A DNA stretch of 64,000 nucleotides from Candidatus Nanosynbacter sp. TM7-053 (GCF_022828375.1 NZ_JAJQJX010000001.1:124001-188000); one strand, 5' to 3'. Counted from the stretch's first letter, positions 20,052-29,547 are shown. Program-made: numbers and translations. The notes: generated from the letters alone by a model not told the origin.

Positions 20052-21350
20052 TTATTGATTTTCGCGCGCTTTAATCAGATTTTCATAAAGCTTTTCAAGT
20101 TTCTTCACTTGACTGCGCTCCGTGAATTTATTAGCCAGCTTTTTACTTTCAGCACTAAACTCCGCTTGTTTCTTCGGACTTTTTAGAATTGCAATTACTT
20201 TTTCCGCTACGCTTTCTGGGTTATTTTCTGCAAAATAGCCATTAACTCCGTCCTTCACAACCTCTGAAACTTCCTTGTCAATAATAACAATCGGTTTTCC
20301 AGCGTGAGCGGCTTCGTGAAGAACCCAGCCCTGCGTGTCCTTAAGCGAAGGAAAAGTAAATACGTTCATCACTTTATACGCCACGCCCAAATCTTCTCGC
20401 GGCATAGCGCCAGTAAATATAATCCTATCCGCAAAATCCGTCTCGGCTGCCATTTTTTCCAAAGTCTTTCGATATTCAAAATCACCGACAAACAACAGCT
20501 TTGATTTCGGACGAGCTTCGGCAATAAACTCGCTAAACGCCTGAATCAAAATTGGCAAATTCTTTTCCTCGCCCAAACGCCCAACAAATCCAAACACTTC
20601 ATCTTTTTCATCAAGACCCCATTGCTCGCGAAATTCCGCAACTCGTTTCGCGCCCGCCCGCGGAAGAGCATTCACGCCGTTTGGCATTAAAGTAACATCG
20701 TACGTATAATCTTCGGTCTGCCAAGATTCCAATTGATCACGACTTTTACGCGACAGAGCAATCACCGCATCCGCCTTGCTGTATAAAATAGTGATGACGC
20801 GCTCAATAATATCTTTATTCCATTTCGTTACGCCATTACGCGGACGATATAATTTGACAACCTCCAGCAAGTCCTGTCCATTCAACTTCACCGACAATGG
20901 AAAAACCACTCCCGCCAACGCCAAAACTCCCGGCAAAACCGCAGGGTAGTGATCGACGAATTCATATAAATCCGTACAATGCTGGATAATCAAAGGAATA
21001 TTATTTTTCTTCGCTGCCTTCACACCCAATAGACCAATTTGCGACGGCGTAAAAATATGAACAACGTCCAAATTCATATTAGCAATTTGGCGCTGCACCA
21101 CAGGAGGGAAGAACACCGATGTGTCGTAATCATCAAAAAACGCACCCGTAATTGAACGGAAACGAATTATTCGACTATTCTCATCTTCGTGGAGAAGTTC
21201 GGCTTGCTTGGACGGACTAATAGACTTTGCTGGACAAAAAACATAAACCTCATGACCCAAAGCTTCCAGCTCGCGCTTTAATGATTCAACAACGTAAACG
21301 ATACCGTTAATGGATGGCCTGTAGCTGTCCGTAAAAAGTCCTATCCTCAT
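20052..21350 (-). CDS. GT4 glycosyltransferase
   Basis: 432 residues, a GT-B-fold glycosyltransferase of family GT4. The N-terminal acceptor domain begins MRIGLFTDSYRPSINGIVYVV, with HIFTPSQIGLLG. The donor domain contains GFVGRLGEEKNL and the E-x7-E-like segment SLKDTQGWVLHEAAHAGKP. No signal peptide is seen. The start resembles enzymes that add glucose to diacylglycerol in mycoplasma-type membranes. Together with the next two genes a glycolipid pathway is possible (inference). Confidence 0.85.
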   Translation of the reverse strand: MRIGLFTDSYRPSINGIVYVVESLKRELEALGHEVYVFCPAKSISPSKQAELLHEDENSRIIRFRSITGAFFDDYDTSVFFPPVVQRQIANMNLDVVHIFTPSQIGLLGVKAAKKNNIPLIIQHCTDLYEFVDHYPAVLPGVLALAGVVFPLSVKLNGQDLLEVVKLYRPRNGVTKWNKDIIERVITILYSKADAVIALSRKSRDQLESWQTEDYTYDVTLMPNGVNALPRAGAKRVAEFREQWGLDEKDEVFGFVGRLGEEKNLPILIQAFSEFIAEARPKSKLLFVGDFEYRKTLEKMAAETDFADRIIFTGAMPREDLGVAYKVMNVFTFPSLKDTQGWVLHEAAHAGKPIVIIDKEVSEVVKDGVNGYFAENNPESVAEKVIAILKSPKKQAEFSAESKKLANKFTERSQVKKLEKLYENLIKARENQ

Positions 21351-21369
21351 AATGTCCTCATTATACCAT

Positions 21370-22392
21370 TTATATCAGCGATCGATAAAATTCGACCAAT
21401 CGTTCAGCACCCGCACTACTATTAAAACGCTCGGCAATTTTCTCAGCACCAAGTTGTGCTTTCTTATAGGCTTTCTTATCTTTGCGCAATTTACTAATCA
21501 ATTCTAAAAATCCATCGTCCGTTTTTGCCATAACAGCGTCGCCCTTAAATGTGTCGTTATATTGCGGAATGTCGCGTAGAATAATCGGCAAGCCAGCGCC
21601 AGCCGCCTCCAACACACACATAGGATGGTTTTCTTGCATAGCGGGCAGAACAAAAACGTCAGCAGCGACATAATAGTCACGAACATTCTCCAGAGGTATC
21701 ACGCCAGTTACAGTGAGATTATTCGGCGCATTTTTTATCATATTTTGCATGGCGTTATAATCCGCGCCCAAATTCTTAAACGGAATTCCTCCCACCCAGA
21801 AAAACTTTACATCTGGCATTTCTTTGGCGGCTTTTATTAAAATATCCAAACGTTTTCGCGGCTGGACTTGACCATTTCCCATAACCACAAAATCATCATC
21901 CTTCAAGCCAAGCTTCTTCCGAGCCGACTTTTTCTCCGCGGCAGAATGCTTATATCTCGACATATTTATCGTATTATAAAGAACTTTCGTCTTTGGCACG
22001 TGCATGTCATTTATCAGTTCATCAGCAACCATACCAGAGCAAGCCAAAACCAAATCAGCCTTTTTATAAAAGAATTTCAGCCACGCTCGACCCAAAGGCT
22101 TCCAATATTTCGCACCTTTAATCGAACCGATAAAACTATCCGGCACAATGTGAGCAGAAACAACTTTTTTGCCACCTTTTTTCATCAAATGCCGAAATGA
22201 ATACAAACCCATAGTCTGAATATGAATAATGTCAGCAGGACGATCAGAATTCACTTCAATATCAATGTCCTTCCTCTTGCGCAGCGCGTCCGTAATCTCC
22301 TTATAAGCCGTATGCACACCATGCCCCTGAACGGTAAACTCGCTCTCAGAAATCATATTAACAATCAGTTTTTTATCGTCTTTCTTACTCAT
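21370..22392 (-). CDS. GT4 glycosyltransferase
   Basis: 340 residues, GT-B fold, family GT4. The donor domain has NGQVQPRKRLDILIKA and the E-x7-E motif in MQENHPMCVLEAAGAGLP. The N-terminal domain is short (VNMISESEFTVQGHGVHTAY ... DIIHIQTMG). It is 19 bases from the downstream GT4 gene and 20 bases from the upstream hydrolase gene, so the three minus-strand genes probably form one transcript. Pairs of GT4 enzymes often add two sugars in turn to a lipid; that is inference here. Confidence 0.85.
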   Translation of the reverse strand: MSKKDDKKLIVNMISESEFTVQGHGVHTAYKEITDALRKRKDIDIEVNSDRPADIIHIQTMGLYSFRHLMKKGGKKVVSAHIVPDSFIGSIKGAKYWKPLGRAWLKFFYKKADLVLACSGMVADELINDMHVPKTKVLYNTINMSRYKHSAAEKKSARKKLGLKDDDFVVMGNGQVQPRKRLDILIKAAKEMPDVKFFWVGGIPFKNLGADYNAMQNMIKNAPNNLTVTGVIPLENVRDYYVAADVFVLPAMQENHPMCVLEAAGAGLPIILRDIPQYNDTFKGDAVMAKTDDGFLELISKLRKDKKAYKKAQLGAEKIAERFNSSAGAERLVEFYRSLI

Positions 22393-22412
22393 ATCTACAG
22401 TATAGCAAATAA

Positions 22413-23216
22413 TTATTCCGCCAATATCAATTCGGCAACCAGCTCTGGACTATCCAACACCGACAAATGTCCCGTATCAAGCTCCACAAATTTATCAATT
22501 TTTACGCCATCGGCGGCGTTCACAGGAAGCGAAATCTTATCCCGTCGCCCAACTATCAATCCCGTAAACTCGCGCTCAGAAATAATAATTTTTCCACCCC
22601 GAGAAATATCCCGCGCAATTTTCGATTGCTCCAGATATTGTCGCCGCGTTACTCGCGTATTTTTCGTCAGCCACCGTATCAAATCCACGGTGTTTTTCCG
22701 TCTATTATTCACCAAGCACAGCCCACGAAACACCGAAAAATAATAGTTCAAATAAATATATTGATTCACCCGACGAGTGCGGTAAAAGAACGACGAGGAA
22801 ATTCTCGACATAACCGAAGTTTTAATCGGTGGACTGATGTACCAAATTTTCTGACATTGCATTTTATTTGCCGCCAAACATCCAAGCGAATGAGCAACAA
22901 CCTCGTCAATTGACACGCCTTTACCGTCAAAAGCCGACATCAAATTCATCGCCCAATTTTCAACGTCGCTCATTTTCATGTCTTTTATCAATTGGCTTCT
23001 GCCGTGAGAGGGCAAATCAACAAACACCAAATTCGCATCATTTTTCAGGTGATAAGCCAGTGGAATCATTCCGTGAAAATCGCCACCAATGCCGTGAATT
23101 AGCAAAATAGTTTTATTTGAGCCGCCTTGATAAAAATAATAAGCAGTTTTCACGCCTCCGACGTCCATGAAATCGCTTGATATTTCGCCCGAAAACTTAT
23201 CGTACATTGGTAGCAT
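22413..23216 (-). CDS. Alpha/beta hydrolase
   Basis: 267 residues, a soluble alpha/beta-hydrolase fold. The oxyanion motif is HGIGG, the nucleophile elbow is AHSLG (Ser), and the catalytic His is in DTGHLS near the C terminus. A Tyr/Arg-rich lid-like region lies in the middle. An ATG at 23222 gives a two-residue longer form, but it is only 3 bases after TATAAT. The ATG at 23216 is 9 bases after it and fits the leaderless spacing. It is the first gene of a unit with two glycosyltransferases; a lipase or esterase role is possible. Confidence 0.8.
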   Translation of the reverse strand: MLPMYDKFSGEISSDFMDVGGVKTAYYFYQGGSNKTILLIHGIGGDFHGMIPLAYHLKNDANLVFVDLPSHGRSQLIKDMKMSDVENWAMNLMSAFDGKGVSIDEVVAHSLGCLAANKMQCQKIWYISPPIKTSVMSRISSSFFYRTRRVNQYIYLNYYFSVFRGLCLVNNRRKNTVDLIRWLTKNTRVTRRQYLEQSKIARDISRGGKIIISEREFTGLIVGRRDKISLPVNAADGVKIDKFVELDTGHLSVLDSPELVAELILAE

Positions 23217-23252
23217 ATTCATTAAATTATATCATCACGGTATAATAAAACT

Positions 23253-24053
23253 ATGAAGCTTTTCTCTTGGAACGTAAATGGTATTCGCGCGGTCATCAAT
23301 AAAGGTGAATTCGCGAAGTTTATCGACACGTACAATCCAGACATTTTGTGCCTACAGGAAACTAAGGCCACCAAAGATCAGGTCGAAATTGACCTGCCAA
23401 ATTATCACGAGCATTTCTATTCCGCCGCCAAAAAAGGTTACTCTGGCACGGCGATTTTCTCAAAAATCTCGCCCTTGAGCTGGCGCGACGGTTTTCCGCC
23501 GAACATCATTGAAAGGTTTGATTTAACAGGCGATGAATATGGCAATCCAGCCGACGAAGGACGAATTATCACCGCCGAGTTTGACGATTTTTGGGTTGTC
23601 AATTGCTACACTCCAAACTCAAAAGGGGATTTGAGCCGATTGGATTTGCGATATAAAAAGTGGGACAAGGCGGTGTTGGCTTATCTGGAAGAGCTGGAAT
23701 TGTCAAAGCCAGCCCTTTATTGCGGCGATATGAACGTGGCGCATCAGGAAATTGACTTGGCAAATCCGAAACCCAACGTCGGCAAGCACGGCTTCACCGA
23801 CGAAGAGCGGGAAGGTTTTCAGAACTATTTGGACGCTGGATTTATCGACACTTTCCGGGCAGCTTTCCCTGAAAAAACTGGCGCGTACACTTGGTGGACG
23901 CATTGGGCGAATGCCAGAGCGCGAAATGTCGGTTGGCGGATTGATTATTGGCTGGCGTCGCGTGAAATTGCAAATCGCGTTACTAATCCGCAAATTCATC
24001 CAGAACAAATGGGCAGCGATCATTGTCCGGTGAGTATTGAGGTAAATTTGTAA
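23253..24053 (+). CDS. xth: Exodeoxyribonuclease III
   Basis: 266 residues, an AP endonuclease/3'-exonuclease of the EEP family in base-excision repair. Motifs are WNVNGIRA (6-13), LQETK with catalytic Glu36, YTPNS, CGDMNVAHQEIDL, and SDHCPV at the C terminus with the catalytic His. TATAAT (23241-23246) ends 6 bases before the ATG, so the mRNA is leaderless. Its stop overlaps the next start as TAATG. Confidence 0.95.
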   Translation: MKLFSWNVNGIRAVINKGEFAKFIDTYNPDILCLQETKATKDQVEIDLPNYHEHFYSAAKKGYSGTAIFSKISPLSWRDGFPPNIIERFDLTGDEYGNPADEGRIITAEFDDFWVVNCYTPNSKGDLSRLDLRYKKWDKAVLAYLEELELSKPALYCGDMNVAHQEIDLANPKPNVGKHGFTDEEREGFQNYLDAGFIDTFRAAFPEKTGAYTWWTHWANARARNVGWRIDYWLASREIANRVTNPQIHPEQMGSDHCPVSIEVNL

Positions 24054-24844
24054 TGGATATGAAATTTTGGCAAAAACAAGAACCAGGGAAACCACTTTTT
24101 CCAGATGTCGAATGGAATAAGCCAGAGCGACGCGACCAAGCGGGAAAATTAGGAATCATCGGCGGCAACAAATTAGGCTTTTTGGCGGTGGCAGAAAGTT
24201 ATCAAGAATCCCTTAAAACCGGAGTGGGCGAGGCTCGCGTTTTACTGCCTGACGCCCTGAAAAAAAATGTTCCCGCGAATATGACCGACGTTTTGTTCGC
24301 GCCGACAAACCAATCAGGCAGTTTGGCAAACGAAGCGCTCACTGAAACTTTGGCGCTGGAAAGATGGGCGGACGTATTGCTATTATGTGGCGACGCTGGG
24401 CGAAATAGTCAGACGGCAATCGTCTACGAAGAATTGATCAAAAAGTCAGAAATTCCCGTCGTGCTGACGCGAGATGCGATTGACCTTGTACAAAATAGTT
24501 TTCAGGAAATTTTGGACAATCCGCACGTGGTTTTCATAGCAAGTCTGGCACAAGTTCAGAAAATATTCCGCGCAATTTTTTATCCAAAGATGATTACGTT
24601 CAGCATTCAATTGTCGCAACTCGTTGAAGCGCTTCACAAATTCACCATCACATATCCCGTAACCATTTGCGTTTTTCATGCCGACAATTTAATAATCGCC
24701 CACAGCGGAGAAGTCGTCACCCAAAAATGGGACGCACCAATGGCAATTTGGCGAGGAACCGTCGGCGCCCGCACCGCAAGTTACTTGATTTGGTCGCCGA
24801 AAGCACCACTAGCAGCAACCAGCACCGCTATCTGCAAAATGTAG
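24053..24844 (+). CDS. Ribokinase-fold protein, NAD(P)HX-dehydratase-like
   Basis: 263 residues. The segments KLGIIGGNKLGFLAVAESYQ and TGVGEARVLLPDALKK recall the C-terminal ADP/ATP-dependent NAD(P)H-hydrate dehydratase (NNRD, YjeF C-terminal) domain. LLLCGDAGRNSQT takes the place of the glycine-rich catalytic loop. The usual GTGDVLAG motif is not visible, so activity may differ. It is translationally coupled to exonuclease III (TAATG). Confidence in the fold is moderate and in the function low. Confidence 0.55.
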   Translation: MDMKFWQKQEPGKPLFPDVEWNKPERRDQAGKLGIIGGNKLGFLAVAESYQESLKTGVGEARVLLPDALKKNVPANMTDVLFAPTNQSGSLANEALTETLALERWADVLLLCGDAGRNSQTAIVYEELIKKSEIPVVLTRDAIDLVQNSFQEILDNPHVVFIASLAQVQKIFRAIFYPKMITFSIQLSQLVEALHKFTITYPVTICVFHADNLIIAHSGEVVTQKWDAPMAIWRGTVGARTASYLIWSPKAPLAATSTAICKM

Positions 24845-24862
24845 CCTCGCATAAATATCCGC

Positions 24863-24971
24863 TTGACATTACGCACAATTAGTTGTATTATACTACTAAG
24901 CTTTCGTTCGTGATTTGTCAAGGGCGAGAGTAGCCCTTAGTCACGAGTGAACACTTATTGAAAGGAAGTGT
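24863..24971 (+). promoter_or_regulatory. Promoter and hairpin leader of a small membrane ORF
   Basis: TTGACA (24863-24868), a 17-base spacer and TATTAT (24886-24891) form a strong promoter. The leader folds into an 11-bp stem (24903-24913 with 24941-24951, two G-U pairs) topped by AAGGGC/GCCCTT (24920-24925/24933-24938). A second hairpin, ACACTT (24951-24956) with AAGTGT (24966-24971), holds the Shine-Dalgarno AAAGG in its loop. This is a plausible translational control element. Confidence 0.6.
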
Positions 24972-24972
24972 C

Positions 24973-25215
24973 ATGCGGATAGCGACGACAGTACTTGTCA
25001 TGCGGATAGTGACAGTACTTGTCATGATCATCGCGGTTACATCAATCGTCATCACCTTCGCCCTGGTCGGAGCGGTGGTCGGGGCGCTAATCGCGCCCAT
25101 ACTCGCCATGGATGTCACCCCCACAGCACTTACTGGAGCGCTGGGCGGATCATTCATTGGCTCTGCGTTCCTGCTGAATGCGGGTCTAAATGGGGGAAAA
25201 GGTCTAGGGCTGTAA
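24973..25215 (+). CDS. Small hydrophobic membrane protein
   Basis: 80 residues. There are one to two membrane helices in the first 45 residues, and a Gly/Ala-rich second segment (ALTGALGGSFIGSAFLLNAG). The first 17 residues come from a tandem duplication: a unit of 27 then 24 bases repeats, so ATGs at 24973, 25000 and 25024 are all in frame and the true start is uncertain. The one at 24973 has the Shine-Dalgarno AAAGG at the right distance. Codon use is richer in GC than in neighbours. No family is recognised. A long structured terminator follows directly. Confidence 0.6.
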   Translation: MRIATTVLVMRIVTVLVMIIAVTSIVITFALVGAVVGALIAPILAMDVTPTALTGALGGSFIGSAFLLNAGLNGGKGLGL

Positions 25216-25288
25216 AGCCCGCAGAGAAGACAGCTCGCCTGGAAGGCCATAAAGCCTCGGTAGCGCCTTTCTGCGGGCTGTTTTCTTT
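25216..25288 (+). terminator. Structured terminator with a 44-base insert
   Basis: AGCCCGCAGA (25216-25225) pairs perfectly with TCTGCGGGCT (25270-25279), then GTTTTCTTT. The enclosed 44 bases fold further: GCT-c-GCC (25233-25239) with GGTAGC (25259-25264) around AGGC/GCCT. It begins right after the stop codon of the small membrane ORF. Such an insert is unusually large for a simple terminator. Confidence 0.75.
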
Positions 25289-25335
25289 GCATAAAAAATC
25301 GCCCAAAATGGACGATTATCACCTGAAGCTGCCTC

Positions 25336-25422
25336 TGGTACCGCGGGCCGGACTTGAACCGGCACGAGCTATTGCTCACCAGATTTTGAGTCTAGCGCGT
25401 CTACCAATTCCGCCACCGCGGC
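25336..25422 (-). tRNA. tRNA-Leu (CAA)
   Basis: 87 bases including an encoded CCA (25336-25338). The acceptor stem is GCCGCGG/CCGCGGT. The anticodon stem-loop is CTAGA-CTCAAAA-TCTGG with anticodon CAA. It has a long variable arm of the leucine type (GTGAGCAATAGCTC), and the T arm is CCGGTTCAAGTCCGG. Confidence 0.95.
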
Positions 25423-25525
25423 ACAAGAGAACGCTCCAAGCTACCGTATGATTGTAACACAACCAGCAATTTATCACAAGCACGACTTTTATTTGATATC
25501 AATTTGACGTATAATAGAAGAAGTT

Positions 25526-26929
25526 ATGTATCCGACGGATGATCAATCAAACGGTCGAGTGGGCATGCCGGTACCAGATCAGCGCCGATCTCTCACGCCG
25601 CCAACTCGCGACTCAGCAGCCTCACGAAATGCCGCTGCTGATGTTATTCGTGGGCAACTTGACGCTATTTATTCCAGAACAGAAGAGCAAAGTTCTGCGC
25701 CAGAAAAAACTCAGACGCAATCATTTTCCACTCAATTGCAATCAAAACCCGAAGTCAGGTCAGAACAACCTAAGGCACAAATAGCCAAACCTCAGCAAAT
25801 CTCAACAACGCCACAGTTAGAACAAAAAAAAGACTCTGCTAATCACGCTATGCGAACGATGCCAATTGCCCAAACCCAGATTCAGCCAAAGCCACAAATT
25901 AGCAATTCCGCACCCGCAAACCAAACCGCTCAAGCTCAAAATTCAGCCGTCCACACTCAAGTTTTAGCCGACCAATGGAAGCAATACCACAGCGCTTGGC
26001 AGAAATATTATCAGATGTATTATGAGCGTTACTATGCTGGCGACATCGCAGCAAAAAACCATGAGATTTCTCGATTGACGAAGGAAAATCAGAATATCAC
26101 GCCAGTAATCAGCGAAGACGAGCCTCTGGACCCGCAAAAAGCGGCCATAAAAGAACTCCGCAGTCAAATTCAGCAAAAGGTTCGCGACTCCGCAAATAAG
26201 GTGAAAAAATCCCGGCATTTCGTTCCGGCGATTGCTGGATTATCGGTGCTATTAGTCTTCATGTTTTTGCAATATAACCGCGTTATTTTCGGCGCAGTCG
26301 CGGCTTACACAACGCCTGGTGCAATTAACCCGCAAAACATCATCGTTGATGCCTCCACTGACGTAACTGTCGGACCTGAACCTAGGATTATTATTCCAAA
26401 GATTAATGTTGACGCGCCAGTTATTTACGGCGCCGCTAGTGACACGAAATCGCAATCAAAAGCCATGGAGAAGGGAGTAGCTCACTTTTCAATTCCTGGC
26501 GCCAGTGCCGTGCCAGGCGAAGTCGGAAATGCCGTATTTGCCGCACACTCCAGTAACGACGCTTTTGCTAGCGGTGATTATAAATTCGTCTTCGCTCAAA
26601 ATGAAAAGTTGACCAAGGGTGACGTTATTTACATGAATTACAACGGGAAGCGCTACACCTATAAAATAACATCGACAGAAGTTGTTATGCCTACTGAAGT
26701 TTCAAAAGTTCAGATTAATACGAATAAGCCAATGCTGACACTTGTAAGTTGTGTGCCTTTAGGAACCGCAGAGAAACGACTTCTTATCTTCGCAGAACAA
26801 ATCAGCCCAGACCCAAGCAAAGCTACCACGACTTCAGAATCCAGCTCAAATCAGCAGCAAAGCAACAACTCAAATATTCCAGGAAAACCCGAGCCGACTT
26901 TGCTTGAGAAGTTATTCGGCGGTCGATAA
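25526..26929 (+). CDS. Membrane-anchored class D/E-like sortase
   Basis: 467 residues, a C60 sortase-fold transpeptidase. The first ~230 residues are a long Gln/Pro/Ser-rich cytoplasmic region. One membrane helix follows (about 232-250), then the sortase domain. Catalytic residues are His341 in FAAHSS, Cys409 in LTLVSCVPLG and Arg418 in EKRLLIF. The C-terminal tail is low complexity. The very long N-terminal region is unusual for sortases. Sortases attach surface proteins or build pili, but no LPxTG-type substrate is evident in the window. Confidence 0.88.
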   Translation: MYPTDDQSNGRVGMPVPDQRRSLTPPTRDSAASRNAAADVIRGQLDAIYSRTEEQSSAPEKTQTQSFSTQLQSKPEVRSEQPKAQIAKPQQISTTPQLEQKKDSANHAMRTMPIAQTQIQPKPQISNSAPANQTAQAQNSAVHTQVLADQWKQYHSAWQKYYQMYYERYYAGDIAAKNHEISRLTKENQNITPVISEDEPLDPQKAAIKELRSQIQQKVRDSANKVKKSRHFVPAIAGLSVLLVFMFLQYNRVIFGAVAAYTTPGAINPQNIIVDASTDVTVGPEPRIIIPKINVDAPVIYGAASDTKSQSKAMEKGVAHFSIPGASAVPGEVGNAVFAAHSSNDAFASGDYKFVFAQNEKLTKGDVIYMNYNGKRYTYKITSTEVVMPTEVSKVQINTNKPMLTLVSCVPLGTAEKRLLIFAEQISPDPSKATTTSESSSNQQQSNNSNIPGKPEPTLLEKLFGGR

Positions 26930-26938
26930 ATTAGCTAT

Positions 26939-28435
26939 TTAATTAAATAGCCCAATCGAACCATTGTCCATATTCATTTTACTCAGGACAATTTTTCCAG
27001 AAGCGCTGGTCGTCAATCCGTAAACGTATCGCTGGTTCGAGGACAAAACATAGTCCAAACCAGGTTTAACGCTTATCAACGTATGAGCGTTCGTGCCGTC
27101 AAACTCGCGAATCTCCATTTTTCCTGCCGCAGAAACGCTACGGATATAGAAATTGTCAAGCCACTTCACTTCCTGCGCCACGCCAATATTAAATGCGCCA
27201 GACAATTCTTTACGCTCCAAATCGTAAGTCTGCAATACCGCGCCGTTTTGCGCCACGATAAATCGCCCAGCATTGTCCATCGTTATGTTCGTAATCGTAT
27301 TATCAGTCTTAATAATCTTCGCCGTTTTCAAGAACTCTTTTTGGCGGTCCTTAGAATCTGAAATCTCACCTCTGTAAATTGTCATATTTTTGCCATCAGT
27401 CAAAACCACAGTGTCTTTATTGAAATAGCGAGAAATTCGAATTACCGGGGTAGAACCAGTAGCAAAAGTGCCAATCACAAACGGCTCTTTCCAATCTCGT
27501 TTCCAAATTCCTGCCACTTTTTTACCATCAATAACAGCCAGGTAGGACAAACGATCGTCGCCGTAAAGCTTGAAAGATTCGACGCCAACTAAAATTGGGC
27601 TAGAAATTGTCGAGCTATCAAGATCAACTCGCCTCAATTCGCCAGTTTCCTGCAGAGCGTAAACCGTGTGCGCGCCAGTCCCCGCAAAGCTGATTTGCTT
27701 AATTGCAAAACCAGTCATAGCCGTTACGTCGGTAATTTTTTCTGGATTTTCTCTATCAAAAACCAACCACTGCACGCCAGTAGTATTATTTTCCGCTGGA
27801 TACGAATGCTTCACTAACGCATAACGAGAATCGCGGTCCCACTCCGACACGGTAAACGTATGATCGTCAGAAGACAGGGAATAGCCAGCCAAAACGCTCG
27901 TGCTTAATGCGTGTTCCGTGAATTTTTCCTTATCTTTGTTCGTATCGCGAATGTCGCCAATTGTCAAAATCGGAGTTTTATCCTTAACGCCAAATCCCAT
28001 CAAGAAATTACCAGCTAGCGACAGAGAAACGGATTGCAATGAGTCAAACGTTTTCACCTCGGTGGTTTCGCGTTTGGTCGGGATCAATCTGGCGTAATTC
28101 AAATTCGTAACGGTATCAGATTTGATATTCAACGTTTTTTGCCACGGTTCGTATTTATCTAATTTCATCGAAAAAGTGTGCTTGCCAGGAAGAACGGTGC
28201 TTTTCGTTGGAGTGCGGCGCAGCTCCATATCGTCAATATAAACCAGCGCCCCGCCAGGATGTGATTCATATTGGACAAGTCCAGTTTGTTGCAATTCTTT
28301 CGTATTTGGATCAAACGTATAGCCAAGCATTCTAAACGTCAAAAACGTAAGAAGAGTTATAAGTGATAATGTCATCAGCGTGTACACAAAGGTCCGCCGT
28401 GCGAGCTCTTTAGTGCGATTCTTTTTCTGGTACAT
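26939..28435 (-). CDS. Membrane-anchored PEGA-domain protein
   Basis: 498 residues. There is one N-terminal membrane helix (about 16-37). A PEGA domain follows at about 55-110 (SHPGGALVYIDDMELRRTPTK ... LPGKHTFSMKLDKYEPW). The remaining ~370 residues look like beta strands in WD/beta-propeller-like repeats, probably outside the cell. PEGA domains are usually cell-surface or S-layer related. It is convergent with the sortase gene, with a gap of 9 bases and no clear terminator. Confidence 0.8.
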   Translation of the reverse strand: MYQKKNRTKELARRTFVYTLMTLSLITLLTFLTFRMLGYTFDPNTKELQQTGLVQYESHPGGALVYIDDMELRRTPTKSTVLPGKHTFSMKLDKYEPWQKTLNIKSDTVTNLNYARLIPTKRETTEVKTFDSLQSVSLSLAGNFLMGFGVKDKTPILTIGDIRDTNKDKEKFTEHALSTSVLAGYSLSSDDHTFTVSEWDRDSRYALVKHSYPAENNTTGVQWLVFDRENPEKITDVTAMTGFAIKQISFAGTGAHTVYALQETGELRRVDLDSSTISSPILVGVESFKLYGDDRLSYLAVIDGKKVAGIWKRDWKEPFVIGTFATGSTPVIRISRYFNKDTVVLTDGKNMTIYRGEISDSKDRQKEFLKTAKIIKTDNTITNITMDNAGRFIVAQNGAVLQTYDLERKELSGAFNIGVAQEVKWLDNFYIRSVSAAGKMEIREFDGTNAHTLISVKPGLDYVLSSNQRYVYGLTTSASGKIVLSKMNMDNGSIGLFN

Positions 28436-28524
28436 AATTACGGAAATTATAACATATTTTTACACTTGAAAAAACCTTAGGCGATTTGTAATATAATATA
28501 CAGGAATAAACATTAGGGGGATTA

Positions 28525-29547
28525 ATGGCAAGTAAAAACTACGTGGTTATCAATGGACGAGCTTACAATACTGTTACCGGAATGGTAATGGATGATATTA
28601 AGATTGAAAAATCTGAAATAGAAAAAGAACAATCAATCAGTAAGCGCGGCACATCTGTATCAAATATTCACGCCGCACACGTTCAGAAATCCAGCACGTT
28701 GAATCGTCGGCACGTTAAAATGCCGCAGCGCACGCCATTGGCTGCCAAGCCCCAGAAAGCTCGCGTCGACGTGAAGCAACATGTCGCCGTGAAGAAGTTT
28801 TCTACGCCAATTGTCAGCAAGCCAGCTCCTCAGAAAATTGCTATTAACCGCCCAGCCGAAACTCACCCTGTTACTCGTCGCGCTCAACAAAGACCTCTTA
28901 GCGTTGATACTAAATTGCGAAAAGAACGCCAGCCTCTGGCTATAAATAGCAATCCGATTGTCGCCGTCGCTCCGCAAAAAATAGAAAAGCCAGTCGCAAA
29001 AACCGCTCATCAATTGAAAAACGAAGCGATTGAAAAAGCCTTGTCGAATGAGATTATCAGCAATAAAAAAGCACGTCGACGCCAGAAAAAGGGCGGCGCA
29101 TTACGTTGGTTGAATACGTTTTCTGTTGGTTTTGCGGTAATGCTACTCGGTGGCTATTTAACATACCTGAGTATGCCAAATATTTCCATAAAAATGGCAG
29201 CCGTTCAATCAGGAATTGATGCCAAATATCCAGGCTACAAGCCAGACGGCTACGCACTGAACGGACCTATCAAATTCAAATCGGGCGAGGTCTCTATGAA
29301 ATACGCCTACGCCGACGGAAGCTCAGGATATACCATAACCCAGCAAAAAAGCGGTTGGAATTCATCGGCAGTGAAAGAATTCTTCTCTGAAAAGCACAAG
29401 AATCCAAACACCACAATGATCGACGGATTGACAATTTATAGCGGCGGGAAAGAAGCAGCTTGGGTAAACGGCGGAATCCTATATCAGATCAGCGGCGATG
29501 CAAACCTCTCAAGCAGTCAAATTGAGAAAATCGCCACTAGTCTGTAA
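28525..29547 (+). CDS. Single-pass membrane protein with extracytoplasmic domain
   Basis: 340 residues. The first ~190 residues are basic, Pro/Lys/Gln-rich and probably disordered in the cytoplasm. One membrane helix lies at about 200-217. The C-terminal ~120 residues (from KYPGYKPDGYALNGPIKFKSGEVSM to the end) look like a compact beta-rich domain reminiscent of DUF4367/RsgI-type sensors. An AGGGGG Shine-Dalgarno lies just before the ATG. The function is unknown. Confidence 0.7.
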   Translation: MASKNYVVINGRAYNTVTGMVMDDIKIEKSEIEKEQSISKRGTSVSNIHAAHVQKSSTLNRRHVKMPQRTPLAAKPQKARVDVKQHVAVKKFSTPIVSKPAPQKIAINRPAETHPVTRRAQQRPLSVDTKLRKERQPLAINSNPIVAVAPQKIEKPVAKTAHQLKNEAIEKALSNEIISNKKARRRQKKGGALRWLNTFSVGFAVMLLGGYLTYLSMPNISIKMAAVQSGIDAKYPGYKPDGYALNGPIKFKSGEVSMKYAYADGSSGYTITQQKSGWNSSAVKEFFSEKHKNPNTTMIDGLTIYSGGKEAAWVNGGILYQISGDANLSSSQIEKIATSL

